A program made the translations under genes and the position numbers. DNA of 64,000 bases from Rhodococcus pseudokoreensis. Lineage in GTDB: Bacteria > Actinomycetota > Actinomycetes > Mycobacteriales > Mycobacteriaceae. The notes below the pieces were generated by a model that saw only the letters and a list, made by a program, of their open reading frames with translations, made no database searches and had not been told where the DNA came from. Positions 37,343-46,133 of the stretch are shown piece after piece (the first letter of the stretch is position 1; each line of letters opens with the position of its first letter). The stretch is from the NCBI RefSeq assembly GCF_017068395.1, contig NZ_CP070619.1:6448001-6512000 (forward strand). Direction: 5' to 3'.

Positions 37343-37876
37343 CTACGAGTAGTCGCGTTCGATCCTCAGCGTCCCGATGGTGGTGGCCAGGGCGTCGTAC
37401 TGCGTCACCAGAAAACAGAACTCGATCAGCCGGCGATCGTCGAAGTACGCGCCGAGCGACGACCACGTGGCGTCGTCCAGGTTGTCGGTGGTGACGAGTT
37501 GGTCGACGGCGGTGAGGATGGCGCGGCGGCGCGCGTCCCAGCCTTCCGCGTCGGGGCCTTCCAGCACCTGTTCGAGCAGCGCCGGGGTGACGCCGGCCCG
37601 GCGTCCGAGGCGCACGTGGTGGTCCATCTCGTAGCCGCACTTCCGCAGGTGCGCCACCCGCAGGATGATCAATTCGGTCTCGTGGCGGGAGATCTTCCCG
37701 CCCGGCATCAGCTTGCCGGAGTAGTGCAGCCACGCGCGGAAGAGGCCCCCCGTGTGGCCCACCGTGCTGAACAGATGCGCGTCCGGGACGCCGGCGACAC
37801 GGGAGATGATCCGCCACAGCGCCCAGTTGACGGGGCCGAGTTCCTTCAGACGTCCCGGTGGAATGCGTGCGGTCAC
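37343..37876 (-). CDS. Carboxymuconolactone decarboxylase (CMD)/AhpD-like protein
   Basis: 177 residues, GTG at 37876 overlapping the SDR stop in GTGA (37873-37876), so coupled. All-helical CMD fold with ETELIILRVAHLRKCGYEMDHHVRLGRRAG: the Glu and His of the active site are present, but the CxxC of peroxidatic AhpD is reduced to one Cys. Likely a hydrolase/decarboxylase or a redox protein of unknown substrate. Same transcription unit as SDR and atoE. Confidence 0.88.
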   Translation of the reverse strand: MTARIPPGRLKELGPVNWALWRIISRVAGVPDAHLFSTVGHTGGLFRAWLHYSGKLMPGGKISRHETELIILRVAHLRKCGYEMDHHVRLGRRAGVTPALLEQVLEGPDAEGWDARRRAILTAVDQLVTTDNLDDATWSSLGAYFDDRRLIEFCFLVTQYDALATTIGTLRIERDYS

Positions 37877-38739
37877 GCCGCCCCCTCTCCTTCTACTCGC
37901 CCCCTGGCAGGAACGGTTGCGTGCGTGCGTAGTTCGATCGACCGGGTCATCTCGGTCGCCCGAGATGCGAGGCCCCGAAGTGGGAGGGCCCGGAGTGCGA
38001 GCATACGCACAGAATCCGACCCGGGTACCCGGGACGGCGCGGAAATCCGGTTCTTCCGTCCCGCGATTCCCCGTTCGAGCGCGTCGACCGCCACCGTGAT
38101 CGAGGAGGTCCGGGCGAGTGCGCTGCCGCGGGGTGCGGGGACCGCGACGCCGTCGAAACCGATCAGGGTGCGATCCGTGTCGATCTCGCCGAGCCGGGCG
38201 ATGCCGACCCGGGTCCCGAGCGGCTTCATTTCCTCCCGCAGCGCCTCGCCGAGTTCCTCGGCGCCGCCTCTCGGCGCGCTGTGGACACCACGCAGCGGGT
38301 CGAATGCCGTCGACGATGCGACGACAAGCGCGTATCCGTTGCGGTGCCCGATGTACGGCCCCGCGGCCCGCAGCGTGTGGTACGTCCCCAGTACGTTGAC
38401 CTCGATGGCGTAGCGCATCACGTCCGGATCACCCGCGACGATGTGCGCCGGGGGTGTCACTCCCGCGTTCGCGACGACGACGTCGAGGCCGCCGAGCCGG
38501 TCGGTGAGGTAGTCGAACGAGTCCTCGACGGCACGCCGGTCGCGGACGTCGCACCGGCGCCACGGCGCCCGTCCGCAGGTGGTGGCGGTCTGTTCGAGGA
38601 GTTCGGGTTCGAGGCCGAGCAGCCCGACGCGGGCGCCCCGCTCGTGAAGTCGTCTGGCGAGTCCGGCGCCGATTCCCCGGGCCGAGCCGGTGATCAGGAC
38701 GCGGCGTCCGACCAGATTCTCTTCGAGAGTGCGTGCCAT
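37873..38739 (-). CDS. SDR-family protein lacking the catalytic Tyr and Lys
   Basis: 288 residues from ATG at 38739 (MARTLEENL); a TTG at 38754 is possible. Rossmann features are intact: VLITGSARGIGAGLA, the CDVRD acidic site and VVANAGV. The catalytic Ser is present in VVASST. The expected Y-x-x-x-K reads HSAPR (GVHSAPRGGAEEL), so both Tyr and Lys are replaced. Classical SDR oxidoreductase activity is thus doubtful; it may bind NAD(P) as a structural or regulatory protein. First gene of the set leading to uca. Confidence 0.85.
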   Translation of the reverse strand: MARTLEENLVGRRVLITGSARGIGAGLARRLHERGARVGLLGLEPELLEQTATTCGRAPWRRCDVRDRRAVEDSFDYLTDRLGGLDVVVANAGVTPPAHIVAGDPDVMRYAIEVNVLGTYHTLRAAGPYIGHRNGYALVVASSTAFDPLRGVHSAPRGGAEELGEALREEMKPLGTRVGIARLGEIDTDRTLIGFDGVAVPAPRGSALARTSSITVAVDALERGIAGRKNRISAPSRVPGSDSVRMLALRALPLRGLASRATEMTRSIELRTHATVPARGRVEGEGAA

Positions 38740-38802
38740 GAAGCGAGTTCCCAACCTGTGTTACCGAGCGGTAGCAAGACGCTAGCACCCGCTCGGCGCA
38801 TT

Positions 38803-38822
38803 GGTGGGAAAAAGGTCCCACC
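38803..38822 (-). terminator. Hairpin after gntR (end of the urt operon)
   Basis: ggtggga (38803-38809) and tcccacc (38816-38822), six-base loop. It sits just downstream of gntR on the minus strand and separates the urt-gntR run from the SDR gene. A second inverted repeat, agttg-ga-caact (38824-38835), lies between it and gntR. Confidence 0.6.
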
Positions 38823-38838
38823 GAGTTGGACAACTGTC

Positions 38839-39537
38839 TCAATCACGGATCGCCCAGGCCATCCGCGCGAGGGACAGTGCCTGCTCCGCGCGCTCGATCA
38901 CCACCTCCCGCGACTCGCTGATGTGCGCGAGCAGCGTGTCGTATGCGGTGTCGAGCTTGCCGTCGAGTGCGAACTCGGCCACCGCGATGTGCTCGTCGAT
39001 CGTCGCGCTCATGCGGTCGGGGGTCAGGTAGTCGAACATCCGGACCGGCCGTACCTTCGCGTTCACGCTGACCAGCGCATCGGACAGCGCCCGGTTTCCG
39101 GCCGACCGCAGCAGCACCGTGTGGAACTGCTCGTCGAGCGCCACGAATCCGGCATCCGGCTCCGGGTTCTCCTTCCGCAGCGCGTACCACCGCTCGAGTT
39201 CCGGTCCCAGAACGTCCGGGTCGTGCGACAGCGACTCGTCGGCACGGACCCGGGCGATTCCCTGGAGCTCGAGCGTGATGCGCAGTTCGTACAGTCCCGC
39301 GAGTTCGTCGATGCGGGGGCGGTAGGGAAACAACCCGCCCACGTCGCGCTGGACCAGTCCGTCGGCGAGGAGCCGGGCCAGGGCCTCCCGCACCGGCGTC
39401 CGCGACACCCCGTAGGTGTCGGCGAGACGCTCCTCGCCGAGCCGCTGTCCCGGCGGGATCCGGCCGCTCATCAGATCGGTGCGCAGAGACAGGTACACGT
39501 GGTCGCTGAGGGACCCGGCCGGTTCTCGGCGTGCCAT
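38839..39537 (-). CDS. GntR-family regulator (FadR/FCD type)
   Basis: 232 residues, ATG at 39537, overlapping the urtE stop by one base (TGATG). Winged-helix N-terminus: LRTDLMSGRIPPGQRLGEERLA, YGVSRTPVREALARLLADGLV; the FCD ligand-binding domain follows (ELRITLELQGIARV, DEQFHTVLL, DEHIAVAEFALDG). As the last gene of urtABCDE it probably controls urea uptake and the neighbouring carboxylase genes in response to a small carboxylate or urea-derived metabolite (inference). GTATAC sites in front of urtA and uca are candidate targets. Confidence 0.93.
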   Translation of the reverse strand: MARREPAGSLSDHVYLSLRTDLMSGRIPPGQRLGEERLADTYGVSRTPVREALARLLADGLVQRDVGGLFPYRPRIDELAGLYELRITLELQGIARVRADESLSHDPDVLGPELERWYALRKENPEPDAGFVALDEQFHTVLLRSAGNRALSDALVSVNAKVRPVRMFDYLTPDRMSATIDEHIAVAEFALDGKLDTAYDTLLAHISESREVVIERAEQALSLARMAWAIRD

Positions 39538-40250
39538 CAGATCGCCATCGCCGCGCGGACGTCGGAGACCGCGGTCCGGACGTCGGAATCGGGTGCGGCG
39601 CCGCCGTCGCCGGACGACGTCACCCGGCCGGACTCGAGGACGTAGTAGCGTTCGGCGGATTCGAGCGCGAACCCGATGTGCTGTTCCACCAACAGGACTC
39701 CGAGGCCGCCGCGGCGGGTGAGTTCCATGATCGTGCGTTCGATCTCCGCCACGACGGACGGCTGAATTCCCTCCGTCGGTTCGTCGAGGATCAGCATCTT
39801 CGGTTCCGTGATCAGTGCTCGCGCGATGGCGAGTTGCTGACGCTGGCCCCCGGAGAGCAGACCGGCGCGCCGGTCGAGCAGGCCGCGCAGCGCCGGGAAC
39901 AGATCCAGCGCCTCGCCGACGAGTTCCCTGCCGCGCTTGCGGCCGTCCGCCACCACCTGCAGGTTCTCCGCGGTCGTCAGCTGGCCGAACGACTGCTGGC
40001 CCTGCGGCACGTACGCGAGGCCGCGCGCCACCCTGGCGCTGGGCCGCAGTGCCGTGACGTCCTCGCCGTCGAACAGCACCCGCCCGGAATTCACCTTGAT
40101 CAGTCCGACCGCGGCCCGGAGAAGCGTGGTCTTGCCTGCGCCGTTGTGTCCCATCACCGCGGCCACCCCGTCCGACGGGACCGTCAGCGACACTCCGTGG
40201 ATCACCTCGGTCCGGCCGTACCCGGCTCGGACGTCGTCAAGCTCGAGCAT
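39537..40250 (-). CDS. urtE: Urea ABC transporter ATP-binding protein UrtE
   Basis: 237 residues from ATG at 40250, overlapping the urtD end by 14 bases. LivF-like ATPase: Walker A GHNGAGKTT, signature LSGGQRQQLAIARAL, Walker B MLILDEP followed by TEGIQPS, which is typical of UrtE, then the switch His in EQHIGFAL. Energises urea import with UrtD at the inner face of UrtB/UrtC. Confidence 0.96.
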   Translation of the reverse strand: MLELDDVRAGYGRTEVIHGVSLTVPSDGVAAVMGHNGAGKTTLLRAAVGLIKVNSGRVLFDGEDVTALRPSARVARGLAYVPQGQQSFGQLTTAENLQVVADGRKRGRELVGEALDLFPALRGLLDRRAGLLSGGQRQQLAIARALITEPKMLILDEPTEGIQPSVVAEIERTIMELTRRGGLGVLLVEQHIGFALESAERYYVLESGRVTSSGDGGAAPDSDVRTAVSDVRAAMAI

Positions 40251-41082
40251 CGCTGTCCTCCTTCGAAACGTCGGGCTGCAACTCGGGGGCGGCGCCCGCC
40301 GCGGCGGTCCCGAGATACACCTCCTGCACACGTGGATCGGCCTGCACCTGCTCGACCGTTCCCTCGCTCAGCACCTTCCCGGCGTGCAACACGGTCACCG
40401 AGGTCGCGAACGCGCGCATGAAGTCCATGTCGTGCTCGACCACGACGACGGTCCGTTCACCGCCGATGCGGCGCAGCAGGTTTCCCGTCTCCTCGCGTTC
40501 CTCGTGGCTCATGCCGGCCACCGGTTCGTCGAGCAGCAGGACGGAGCAGTTCTGCACGAGGAGCATGCCGATCTCGAGCCACTGCTTCTGCCCGTGCGCG
40601 AGGATTCCGGCGGGGGTGTCGCGGAGCCTGCCGAGACCGGTGACGTCGAGCGCCTCCTCGATCGCGGGAAGCACGGTCTTGCGGCGGCGCAGCAGGGTGA
40701 GCGCGGAGCGGCCCGCGCCGGCGGCGATGTCGAGGTTCTGGAGCACCGACAGTTCCTCGAACACGCTCGCCGTCTGGAACGTGCGGCCCACGCCGAGCCG
40801 GGCGATGCGGTGCACCTTCCTGCCGATCAACTCGACGCCGGATTTCGTGACCGACCCCGTCGCCGGGACGAGCCCGGTGATGGCGTCGACCAGCGTGGTC
40901 TTGCCCGCGCCGTTGGGGCCGATCAGGAACCGCAGATCGCCCTGCATCAGGGTGAGGTCGACGCCGTCGACGGCCTTGAAGCCGTCGAAGCTGACCCGCA
41001 GGTCCCGGACCTCGAGGTACTCGCTGGACATTCCGGCGTTGCCGCCGAGCATCGGTTCCTTGGACGTGGTGGGAATCGTCAT
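40237..41082 (-). CDS. urtD: Urea ABC transporter ATP-binding protein UrtD
   Basis: 281 residues from ATG at 41082 (MTIPTTSKEP), overlapping the urtC stop by four bases (ATGA). LivG-like ATPase with Walker A GPNGAGKTT, the UrtD-type signature LAHGQKQWLEIGML instead of LSGGQ, Walker B VLLLDEP and EHDMDFMR. The frame is open upstream but only as antisense-like extension. Partner of UrtE. Confidence 0.96.
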   Translation of the reverse strand: MTIPTTSKEPMLGGNAGMSSEYLEVRDLRVSFDGFKAVDGVDLTLMQGDLRFLIGPNGAGKTTLVDAITGLVPATGSVTKSGVELIGRKVHRIARLGVGRTFQTASVFEELSVLQNLDIAAGAGRSALTLLRRRKTVLPAIEEALDVTGLGRLRDTPAGILAHGQKQWLEIGMLLVQNCSVLLLDEPVAGMSHEEREETGNLLRRIGGERTVVVVEHDMDFMRAFATSVTVLHAGKVLSEGTVEQVQADPRVQEVYLGTAAAGAAPELQPDVSKEDSDARA

Positions 41083-42197
41083 CGCGCCATCTCCATTCGC
41101 TCCGCCGCCTCGGTCTCGTCCTCCGGCCCGGGCGGTGGCTGCGGCTCGGACGCGGCCTTCCGCTTGCGCTTCAGCAGCGCGAACAGTCCCGCGACACCGG
41201 CCGGGAAGAATCCGACGACCACGATGAACAGCAGACCCTGCGCGTAGATCCAGCCGGACGGGAACGACTCCGAGAAGGCGCTCTGCGCCCACGCCACGCC
41301 GATCGCGCCGAGGACGGGGCCGAGAAGCGTGGAGCGTCCGCCGATGGCCACCCCGATCAGGAACGCGATCGACGGGACGATCCCGACGTCGGCGGGGGAG
41401 ATGATGCCGACGATCGGCACGAACAGCGCGCCGGCGAGGCCGGCGAAGAACGCTGCCGTCACGTAGGCGACGAGTTTGATGTTCGCCGGGTCGTACCCGA
41501 GGAAGCGCACCCGCTCCTCCTGGTCCCGGACGGCGACGAGCAGTTCACCGTAGCGGCTGTTCATCAACTGCCGGGTGACGGCGACGACGGCCAGCAGCAC
41601 GCCGGCGGCGATGAAGAACAGCATCTGCTTGTTGGCCGGGTCGTTCAGGTTGAAACCGAAGAACGTGCGGAACCGGTTGAGGCCGTTGCTTCCTCCGGTG
41701 CTCTGCTGACCCACCAGCAGGATGGCGAACGCGGCGGCGAGCGCCTGACTGAGGATCGCGAAATACGCGCCCTTGACGCGACGCTTGAACACGCCGAGAC
41801 CGAGGACGAACGCCACCGACGCGGGGATCAGGAGGATTCCCAGGATCGTCACGATCGGCGACGTGAACGGCACCCAGTAGCCCGGCAGTTCCCGGATGCC
41901 CGCGATCTGCATGAAGTCGGGCACGGTGTCGCCGCGGAGTTCGGCGTCGGCGATCTTCAGATGCATCGCCATCATGTACGCGCCCAGCCCGAAGAACACA
42001 CCCTGGCCGAGGGTGAGCATGCCGCCGCGGCCCCAGGCCAGGCCGATCCCGACCGCGACGATCGCGAAGCACAGGAACTTGCCCAACAGACTCAGCCGGA
42101 AGTCGCTGAGGACGGCGGGGGCGAGCACGAACAGAAGCAGCGCGGCCAGCGCGAATCCCGCCCACGCGCGGTAGCGGCCACTCGTCAGGATGCTCAT
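41079..42197 (-). CDS. urtC: Urea ABC transporter permease UrtC
   Basis: 372 residues, ATG at 42197, coupled to urtB (4-nt overlap ATGA) and to urtD. LivM-type permease with about 9-10 membrane helices; characteristic WGRGGMLTLGQGVFFGLGAYMMAMH and SRYGELLVAVRDQEERVRFLGYD. Forms the membrane channel with UrtB. C-terminal tail is charged and Pro/Glu-rich. Confidence 0.96.
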   Translation of the reverse strand: MSILTSGRYRAWAGFALAALLLFVLAPAVLSDFRLSLLGKFLCFAIVAVGIGLAWGRGGMLTLGQGVFFGLGAYMMAMHLKIADAELRGDTVPDFMQIAGIRELPGYWVPFTSPIVTILGILLIPASVAFVLGLGVFKRRVKGAYFAILSQALAAAFAILLVGQQSTGGSNGLNRFRTFFGFNLNDPANKQMLFFIAAGVLLAVVAVTRQLMNSRYGELLVAVRDQEERVRFLGYDPANIKLVAYVTAAFFAGLAGALFVPIVGIISPADVGIVPSIAFLIGVAIGGRSTLLGPVLGAIGVAWAQSAFSESFPSGWIYAQGLLFIVVVGFFPAGVAGLFALLKRKRKAASEPQPPPGPEDETEAAERMEMAR

Positions 42198-43078
42198 ACG
42201 AGACTCCTCGTCTTGACGGCGAACAGGCCCTGCGGCCGAACCTGGAGGAACACCACGATGACCACGAACACGATGACCTTCGCGATCGACGCCGTGGTCG
42301 AGTACTCGACGAACGAATTGAGGATGCCGAGCGCGAACGCGGCGATCACCGCGCCCTTCATCTGGCCCAGACCGCCGACCACGACCACCAGGAATGCGTC
42401 GATGAGGTAACTCTGGCCGATGGTCGGGCTCGTCGAGCCGATCAGGGTCAGCGCCACTCCCGCGACACCCGCCAGACCGGAACCGAGGAAGAACGTCGTC
42501 ACATCGGTTCGGCGACTGGAGATCCCGCTCGTCTCTGCGAGATCGCGGTTCTGCACGACGGCGCGGATGCGGCGTCCCATCGACGACTTCTGCATCGCCA
42601 GCGACAGCGCGACGACCGCCACGACGGCGAGCACCAGGATGAACAGCCGCGTCTTCGGGACCACCGCGCCCAGGATCTCCACCCCGCCGGACAGCCAGTC
42701 CGGTGCGGCGACGTTGACGGCGGGCGCCCCGAAGACGTCGCGGGCCAGTTGCTGCAGGATCAGTCCCACACCGAACGTCACCAGTAGCGTGTCCAGCGGC
42801 CGGTGGTACATCCGCTTCACGAGCGTCACCTCGAGCAGGACGCCCATCGCGCCGCCGACCACGAAGCCGACGAGCAGAGAGACGAACAGAGAACCGGTCG
42901 CGCTCGACACCACCTGCTGCACCACGTAGGCCGTGTACGAGCCGGCCATGATGAACTCGCCGTGGGCCATGTTGATGACGCCCATCTGGCCGAACGTCAA
43001 CGACAGCCCCAGCGCTGCGAGCAACAGGATCGATCCGATACTCAACCCGGTGAACAGCTGTCCGATCACTACATCCAT
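42194..43078 (-). CDS. urtB: Urea ABC transporter permease UrtB
   Basis: 294 residues, ATG at 43078. LivH-type permease with about eight helices; family motifs LTFGQMGVINMAHGEFIMAGSY and GRRIRAVVQNRDLAETSGI, plus VVVGGLGQMKGAVIAA near the end. It follows urtA by 44 bases and overlaps urtC by four. Confidence 0.96.
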   Translation of the reverse strand: MDVVIGQLFTGLSIGSILLLAALGLSLTFGQMGVINMAHGEFIMAGSYTAYVVQQVVSSATGSLFVSLLVGFVVGGAMGVLLEVTLVKRMYHRPLDTLLVTFGVGLILQQLARDVFGAPAVNVAAPDWLSGGVEILGAVVPKTRLFILVLAVVAVVALSLAMQKSSMGRRIRAVVQNRDLAETSGISSRRTDVTTFFLGSGLAGVAGVALTLIGSTSPTIGQSYLIDAFLVVVVGGLGQMKGAVIAAFALGILNSFVEYSTTASIAKVIVFVVIVVFLQVRPQGLFAVKTRSLV

Positions 43079-43122
43079 CGATGTATGTCCTCTCTCTTCC
43101 CTCGTGCTCGTCGGACCGTGTT

Positions 43123-44376
43123 CTAGCTACCCAGCGCCTCGGCCCACGGGTAGGACTTCAGGTACGGGTCCGGCTGAATCGGGGTGCCCGAATCCCAGAC
43201 CGTGTAGATCAGGCCGTCGCCCCGGATCTCACCGATCCGCGCGGTCTTGGTGATGTGGTGGTTGGACCCGTCGATGGTGACCGGACCCTCCGGCGCGGCG
43301 AACGTGACGCCGTCCGCGTTTTCCTGGATGTCCTTGGTGGCGAACGAGTTCGCCTTCTCGACGGTGTTCTTCCACAGGTACACGGACGTGTACGCGGCTT
43401 CCATCGGGTCGGACGTCGGCTTGTTCGCGCCGTACCGGGCCTTGTACGCGTCGACGAACTTCTTGTTCTCCGGCGTGTCGATGGTCTGGTAATAGTTCCA
43501 TGCGGTCAGCTGACCCTCGATGTTCTGGACGCCGATGCCGCCGACCTCCTCCTCGGCGATCGACACCGACACGACGGGCATGTCGGCGGGCTTCAGGCCG
43601 ACGTTCGCGTACTCGCGGAAGAAGGCGACGTTGGAATCGCCGTTCAGGGTGTTGAACACGGCGTCCGCGTCGGCGGAGCGGACCTTGTTGACGATGGTCG
43701 AGAAGTCGGTGGAGCCGAGCGGCGTGTAATCCTCGCCCTTGATCTCGATGCCGTTGGCCGCCGCGTACGCCTTGATGATGCGGTTGGCCGTCTGCGGGAA
43801 CACGTAGTCGCTGCCCACCAGGTACAGCGACTTGACGCCCTTCTCCTTCAGGTAGTCGAGGGCGGGCACGATCTGCTGGTTGGTGGTGGCACCGGTGTAG
43901 AAGATGTTCTTCGAATCCTCGAGCCCCTCGTACTGCACGGGGTAGTACAGCAGCGAGTTGTTGTCCTCGAAGACCGGCAGCATCGCCTTGCGGCTCGACG
44001 ACGTCCAGCCGCCGAACACGGCCGCGACGCAGTCGCTGCTGATGAGCTTCTCGGCCTTCTCCGCGAACACGGTGGGCTCGGAGGCGCCGTCCTCGGCCAC
44101 GATCTGGATCTTCTTGCCGAGCACGCCGCCCGAGTTGTTGATCTCGTCGACCGCGAGTGCGATCGAGTCCCGGACGGTCACCTCACTGATGGCCATGGTG
44201 CCGGACAACGAGTTCAGGGACCCGACCTTGATCGTGTCCCCGGACGTGTCCACACAGGACGCCGCGGTGGACTCGCCGGCCGTGTCGGACGCCTTGCTGC
44301 CGCAACCGGTCAGCACGAGCCCGATGGCGGCGAGCGCGGTCGGTGCAGCGAGGGCGCGCTTGGAGAAGGTGCGCAT
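43123..44376 (-). CDS. urtA: Urea ABC transporter substrate-binding lipoprotein UrtA
   Basis: 417 residues from ATG at 44376 ([10 protein letters not shown]); upstream in-frame starts add a non-signal extension. Lipoprotein signal with lipobox VLTGC (Cys 25) anchors it to the outer face of the cytoplasmic membrane. The periplasmic-binding fold is Leu/Ile/Val-like but of the urea/amide type: [58 protein letters not shown]. Heads the urtABCDE-gntR operon; a possible GlnR-type site and a GTATAC core lie upstream. Confidence 0.96.
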   Translation of the reverse strand: MRTFSKRALAAPTALAAIGLVLTGCGSKASDTAGESTAASCVDTSGDTIKVGSLNSLSGTMAISEVTVRDSIALAVDEINNSGGVLGKKIQIVAEDGASEPTVFAEKAEKLISSDCVAAVFGGWTSSSRKAMLPVFEDNNSLLYYPVQYEGLEDSKNIFYTGATTNQQIVPALDYLKEKGVKSLYLVGSDYVFPQTANRIIKAYAAANGIEIKGEDYTPLGSTDFSTIVNKVRSADADAVFNTLNGDSNVAFFREYANVGLKPADMPVVSVSIAEEEVGGIGVQNIEGQLTAWNYYQTIDTPENKKFVDAYKARYGANKPTSDPMEAAYTSVYLWKNTVEKANSFATKDIQENADGVTFAAPEGPVTIDGSNHHITKTARIGEIRGDGLIYTVWDSGTPIQPDPYLKSYPWAEALGS

Positions 44377-44440
44377 GTACGGGCCTTTCCGTCGGAGGAC
44401 TTGGTGGACCTCCGCAACCCGGGACATGTATCCGCCCCAC

Positions 44441-44446
44441 GTATAC
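44441..44446. promoter_or_regulatory. GTATAC core upstream of urtA
   Basis: Within cGTATACagaggtGTATtc, 65 bases before the urtA start. Shared core with the uca upstream region (35797-35802); candidate GntR target. Confidence 0.35.
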
Positions 44447-44504
44447 AGAGGTGTATTCGTGGGGCGAACATTAAGCGGCCGTTGTTGCGCCTGAATGTCT
44501 GTCG

Positions 44505-44540
44505 GTGACGTGTTCGTGACGCGAATTACGGTTGCGTGAA
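44505..44540 (-). promoter_or_regulatory. Candidate GlnR-type site upstream of urtA
   Basis: On the minus strand the order is TTCAC-N6-GTAAT-N4-GTCAC-N6-GTCAC (44540 to 44505). GlnR boxes of actinobacteria are pairs of gTnAC-N6-GnAAC; spacing and b-sites here are imperfect. Nitrogen control of urea uptake would be expected. Confidence 0.35.
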
Positions 44541-44582
44541 CAACCGCTCACAATGCCACGTCCTGCCGGGAACCGGTGTGCG

Positions 44583-45995
44583 CTAACGGATCAGGTACGG
44601 GGAGACCGAACTCTGGTGCTCGCTGATGTCGAGTTGCTTGCCGAGTGGCGGGAACGCGCGTTGCGGGCAGTTGACGCGCTCGCACACCCGGCAGCCGGCG
44701 CCGATGGGGGTGCCCGGGTTGGAATCGTCGAGGTCCAGACCGTCGCCGTACACGAGACGGTGCGCGTGCCGGATCTCGCAGCCCAGCCCGATCGCGAAGA
44801 TCTTGGCGGGCTGACCGTAACGCTGGGCGCGGCGTTCGACGGTGCGGGCGATCCACAGGTACCGGCGGCCGTCCGGCATCTGCGCGATCTGGTTCATGAT
44901 CTTGCCGGGGTACGCGAACGTCTCGTACACGTTCCACAGCGGGCACGTGCCGCCGCTGGTGGAGAAGTGGAACCCGGTGGCGGACTGCCGCTTCGACATG
45001 TTGCCCGCCCGGTCGACGCGCACGAACATGAACGGGACACCGCGCAGCTTCGGACGCTGCAGCGTGGAGAGGCGGTGACAGATCGTCTCGTAGCTCACCG
45101 AGTAGAACGCCGACAGGCGCTCGATGTCGTACCGGAAGTCCTCGGCCACGTCGTGGAACTGGCCGTAGGGGAGGACCGTCGCCGCGGCGAAGTAGTTGGC
45201 CAGCCCGAGCCGGGCGAGCGCGACGGACTCGTCGCTGGTGAAGCCGCCCTCCGCCACCAGCTTGTCGAGCAGGTCGCCGTATTCCAGGAACGCCAACTCG
45301 GTCGCGAACTTGAACACCTGCTGCCCACCCGACAGATGCGGCGAGATCTCCAGCAGCCGCGACTCGGGGTCGTACCGGTGCAGGACGTTCTCGCCGAGGT
45401 CGATGCGCTTGACGATCTGCACGTCGTGCACGGTCTGCAACCGGCGGGCGATCTCACCGCCGACGTCGCCGCGGTGGAACCGCATCCGCGCCGTCAGCTC
45501 CTCCGCCGCCGTGTCGAGTTCGTGCAGGTAGTTCTGCCGCTGATAGAAGTAGTCGCGGACCTCCTCGTGCGGCATCGTGATCGCGCCGCTGCCGCTGCCG
45601 TCGCTGTAGCGGTCCTCCGTCGCGAGAGCCAGCTGGGCGGTGGTGTTGCGGAAGCGGCGGTGCATGTTGACCATCGCTTTCGCCAGGCCCGGATGCGACG
45701 CGACCATCTCCGCGATCTCCTGGGCGTCCGCGTCGATCCCCATCTCCTGGTCCAGCGCGACCTCGCGCATCTCCGCGATCAGGCGCGTGTCGTCCTGGGA
45801 GGAGAAGAACGTGGTGTCGACGCCGAAGACCTCGCTGATCCGCAGCAGCACCGGCACCGTCAGCGGCCGGACGTCGTGCTCGATCTGATTGAGGTAGCTG
45901 GCCGAGATCTCCAGCGTCTTCGCCAGCGCCGCCTGGCTGAGACCACGCTCGGTTCGGAGCTGACGCAACCGGGTACCGACGAAGGTCTTGGACAT
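44583..45995 (-). CDS. ramB: RamB-type regulator (XRE HTH with C-terminal ScfR/DUF2083 domain)
   Basis: 470 residues, ATG at 45995. N-terminal XRE helix-turn-helix (LRQLRTERGLSQAALAKTLEISASYLNQIE, about residues 10-40); the large sensor region ends in a cysteine-rich motif GCRVCERVNCPQR. Ortholog by position and sequence of M. tuberculosis Rv0465c, which represses icl and glyoxylate-cycle genes in the absence of acetate; corynebacterial RamB has the same role. The icl gene lies 2.1 kb away with a TTTGCAA core in its upstream region. The fmdBA pair lies between ramB and icl. Confidence 0.93.
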   Translation of the reverse strand: MSKTFVGTRLRQLRTERGLSQAALAKTLEISASYLNQIEHDVRPLTVPVLLRISEVFGVDTTFFSSQDDTRLIAEMREVALDQEMGIDADAQEIAEMVASHPGLAKAMVNMHRRFRNTTAQLALATEDRYSDGSGSGAITMPHEEVRDYFYQRQNYLHELDTAAEELTARMRFHRGDVGGEIARRLQTVHDVQIVKRIDLGENVLHRYDPESRLLEISPHLSGGQQVFKFATELAFLEYGDLLDKLVAEGGFTSDESVALARLGLANYFAAATVLPYGQFHDVAEDFRYDIERLSAFYSVSYETICHRLSTLQRPKLRGVPFMFVRVDRAGNMSKRQSATGFHFSTSGGTCPLWNVYETFAYPGKIMNQIAQMPDGRRYLWIARTVERRAQRYGQPAKIFAIGLGCEIRHAHRLVYGDGLDLDDSNPGTPIGAGCRVCERVNCPQRAFPPLGKQLDISEHQSSVSPYLIR

Positions 45996-46081
45996 ACGGC
46001 AATGGTACCGGTGCAGGTCAGGTGTGCGAACGGAACCTTCGCAAGATTTACTCGGACGGGTCGGGCGGGCAGTGCCGGGGT

Positions 46082-46124
46082 GAATGTACCTCTCGGCGCA
46101 CTGGAGGCGCCGGAAGGTACATTC
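46082..46124 (-). terminator. Hairpin after fmdA
   Basis: Outer arms gaatgtacct (46082-46091) and aggtacattc (46115-46124), inner pairing cggcgc/gcgccg (46094-46099 and 46107-46112). It starts ten bases after the fmdA stop on the minus strand, upstream of ramB. Confidence 0.82.
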
Positions 46125-46133
46125 GCCCGGCGA

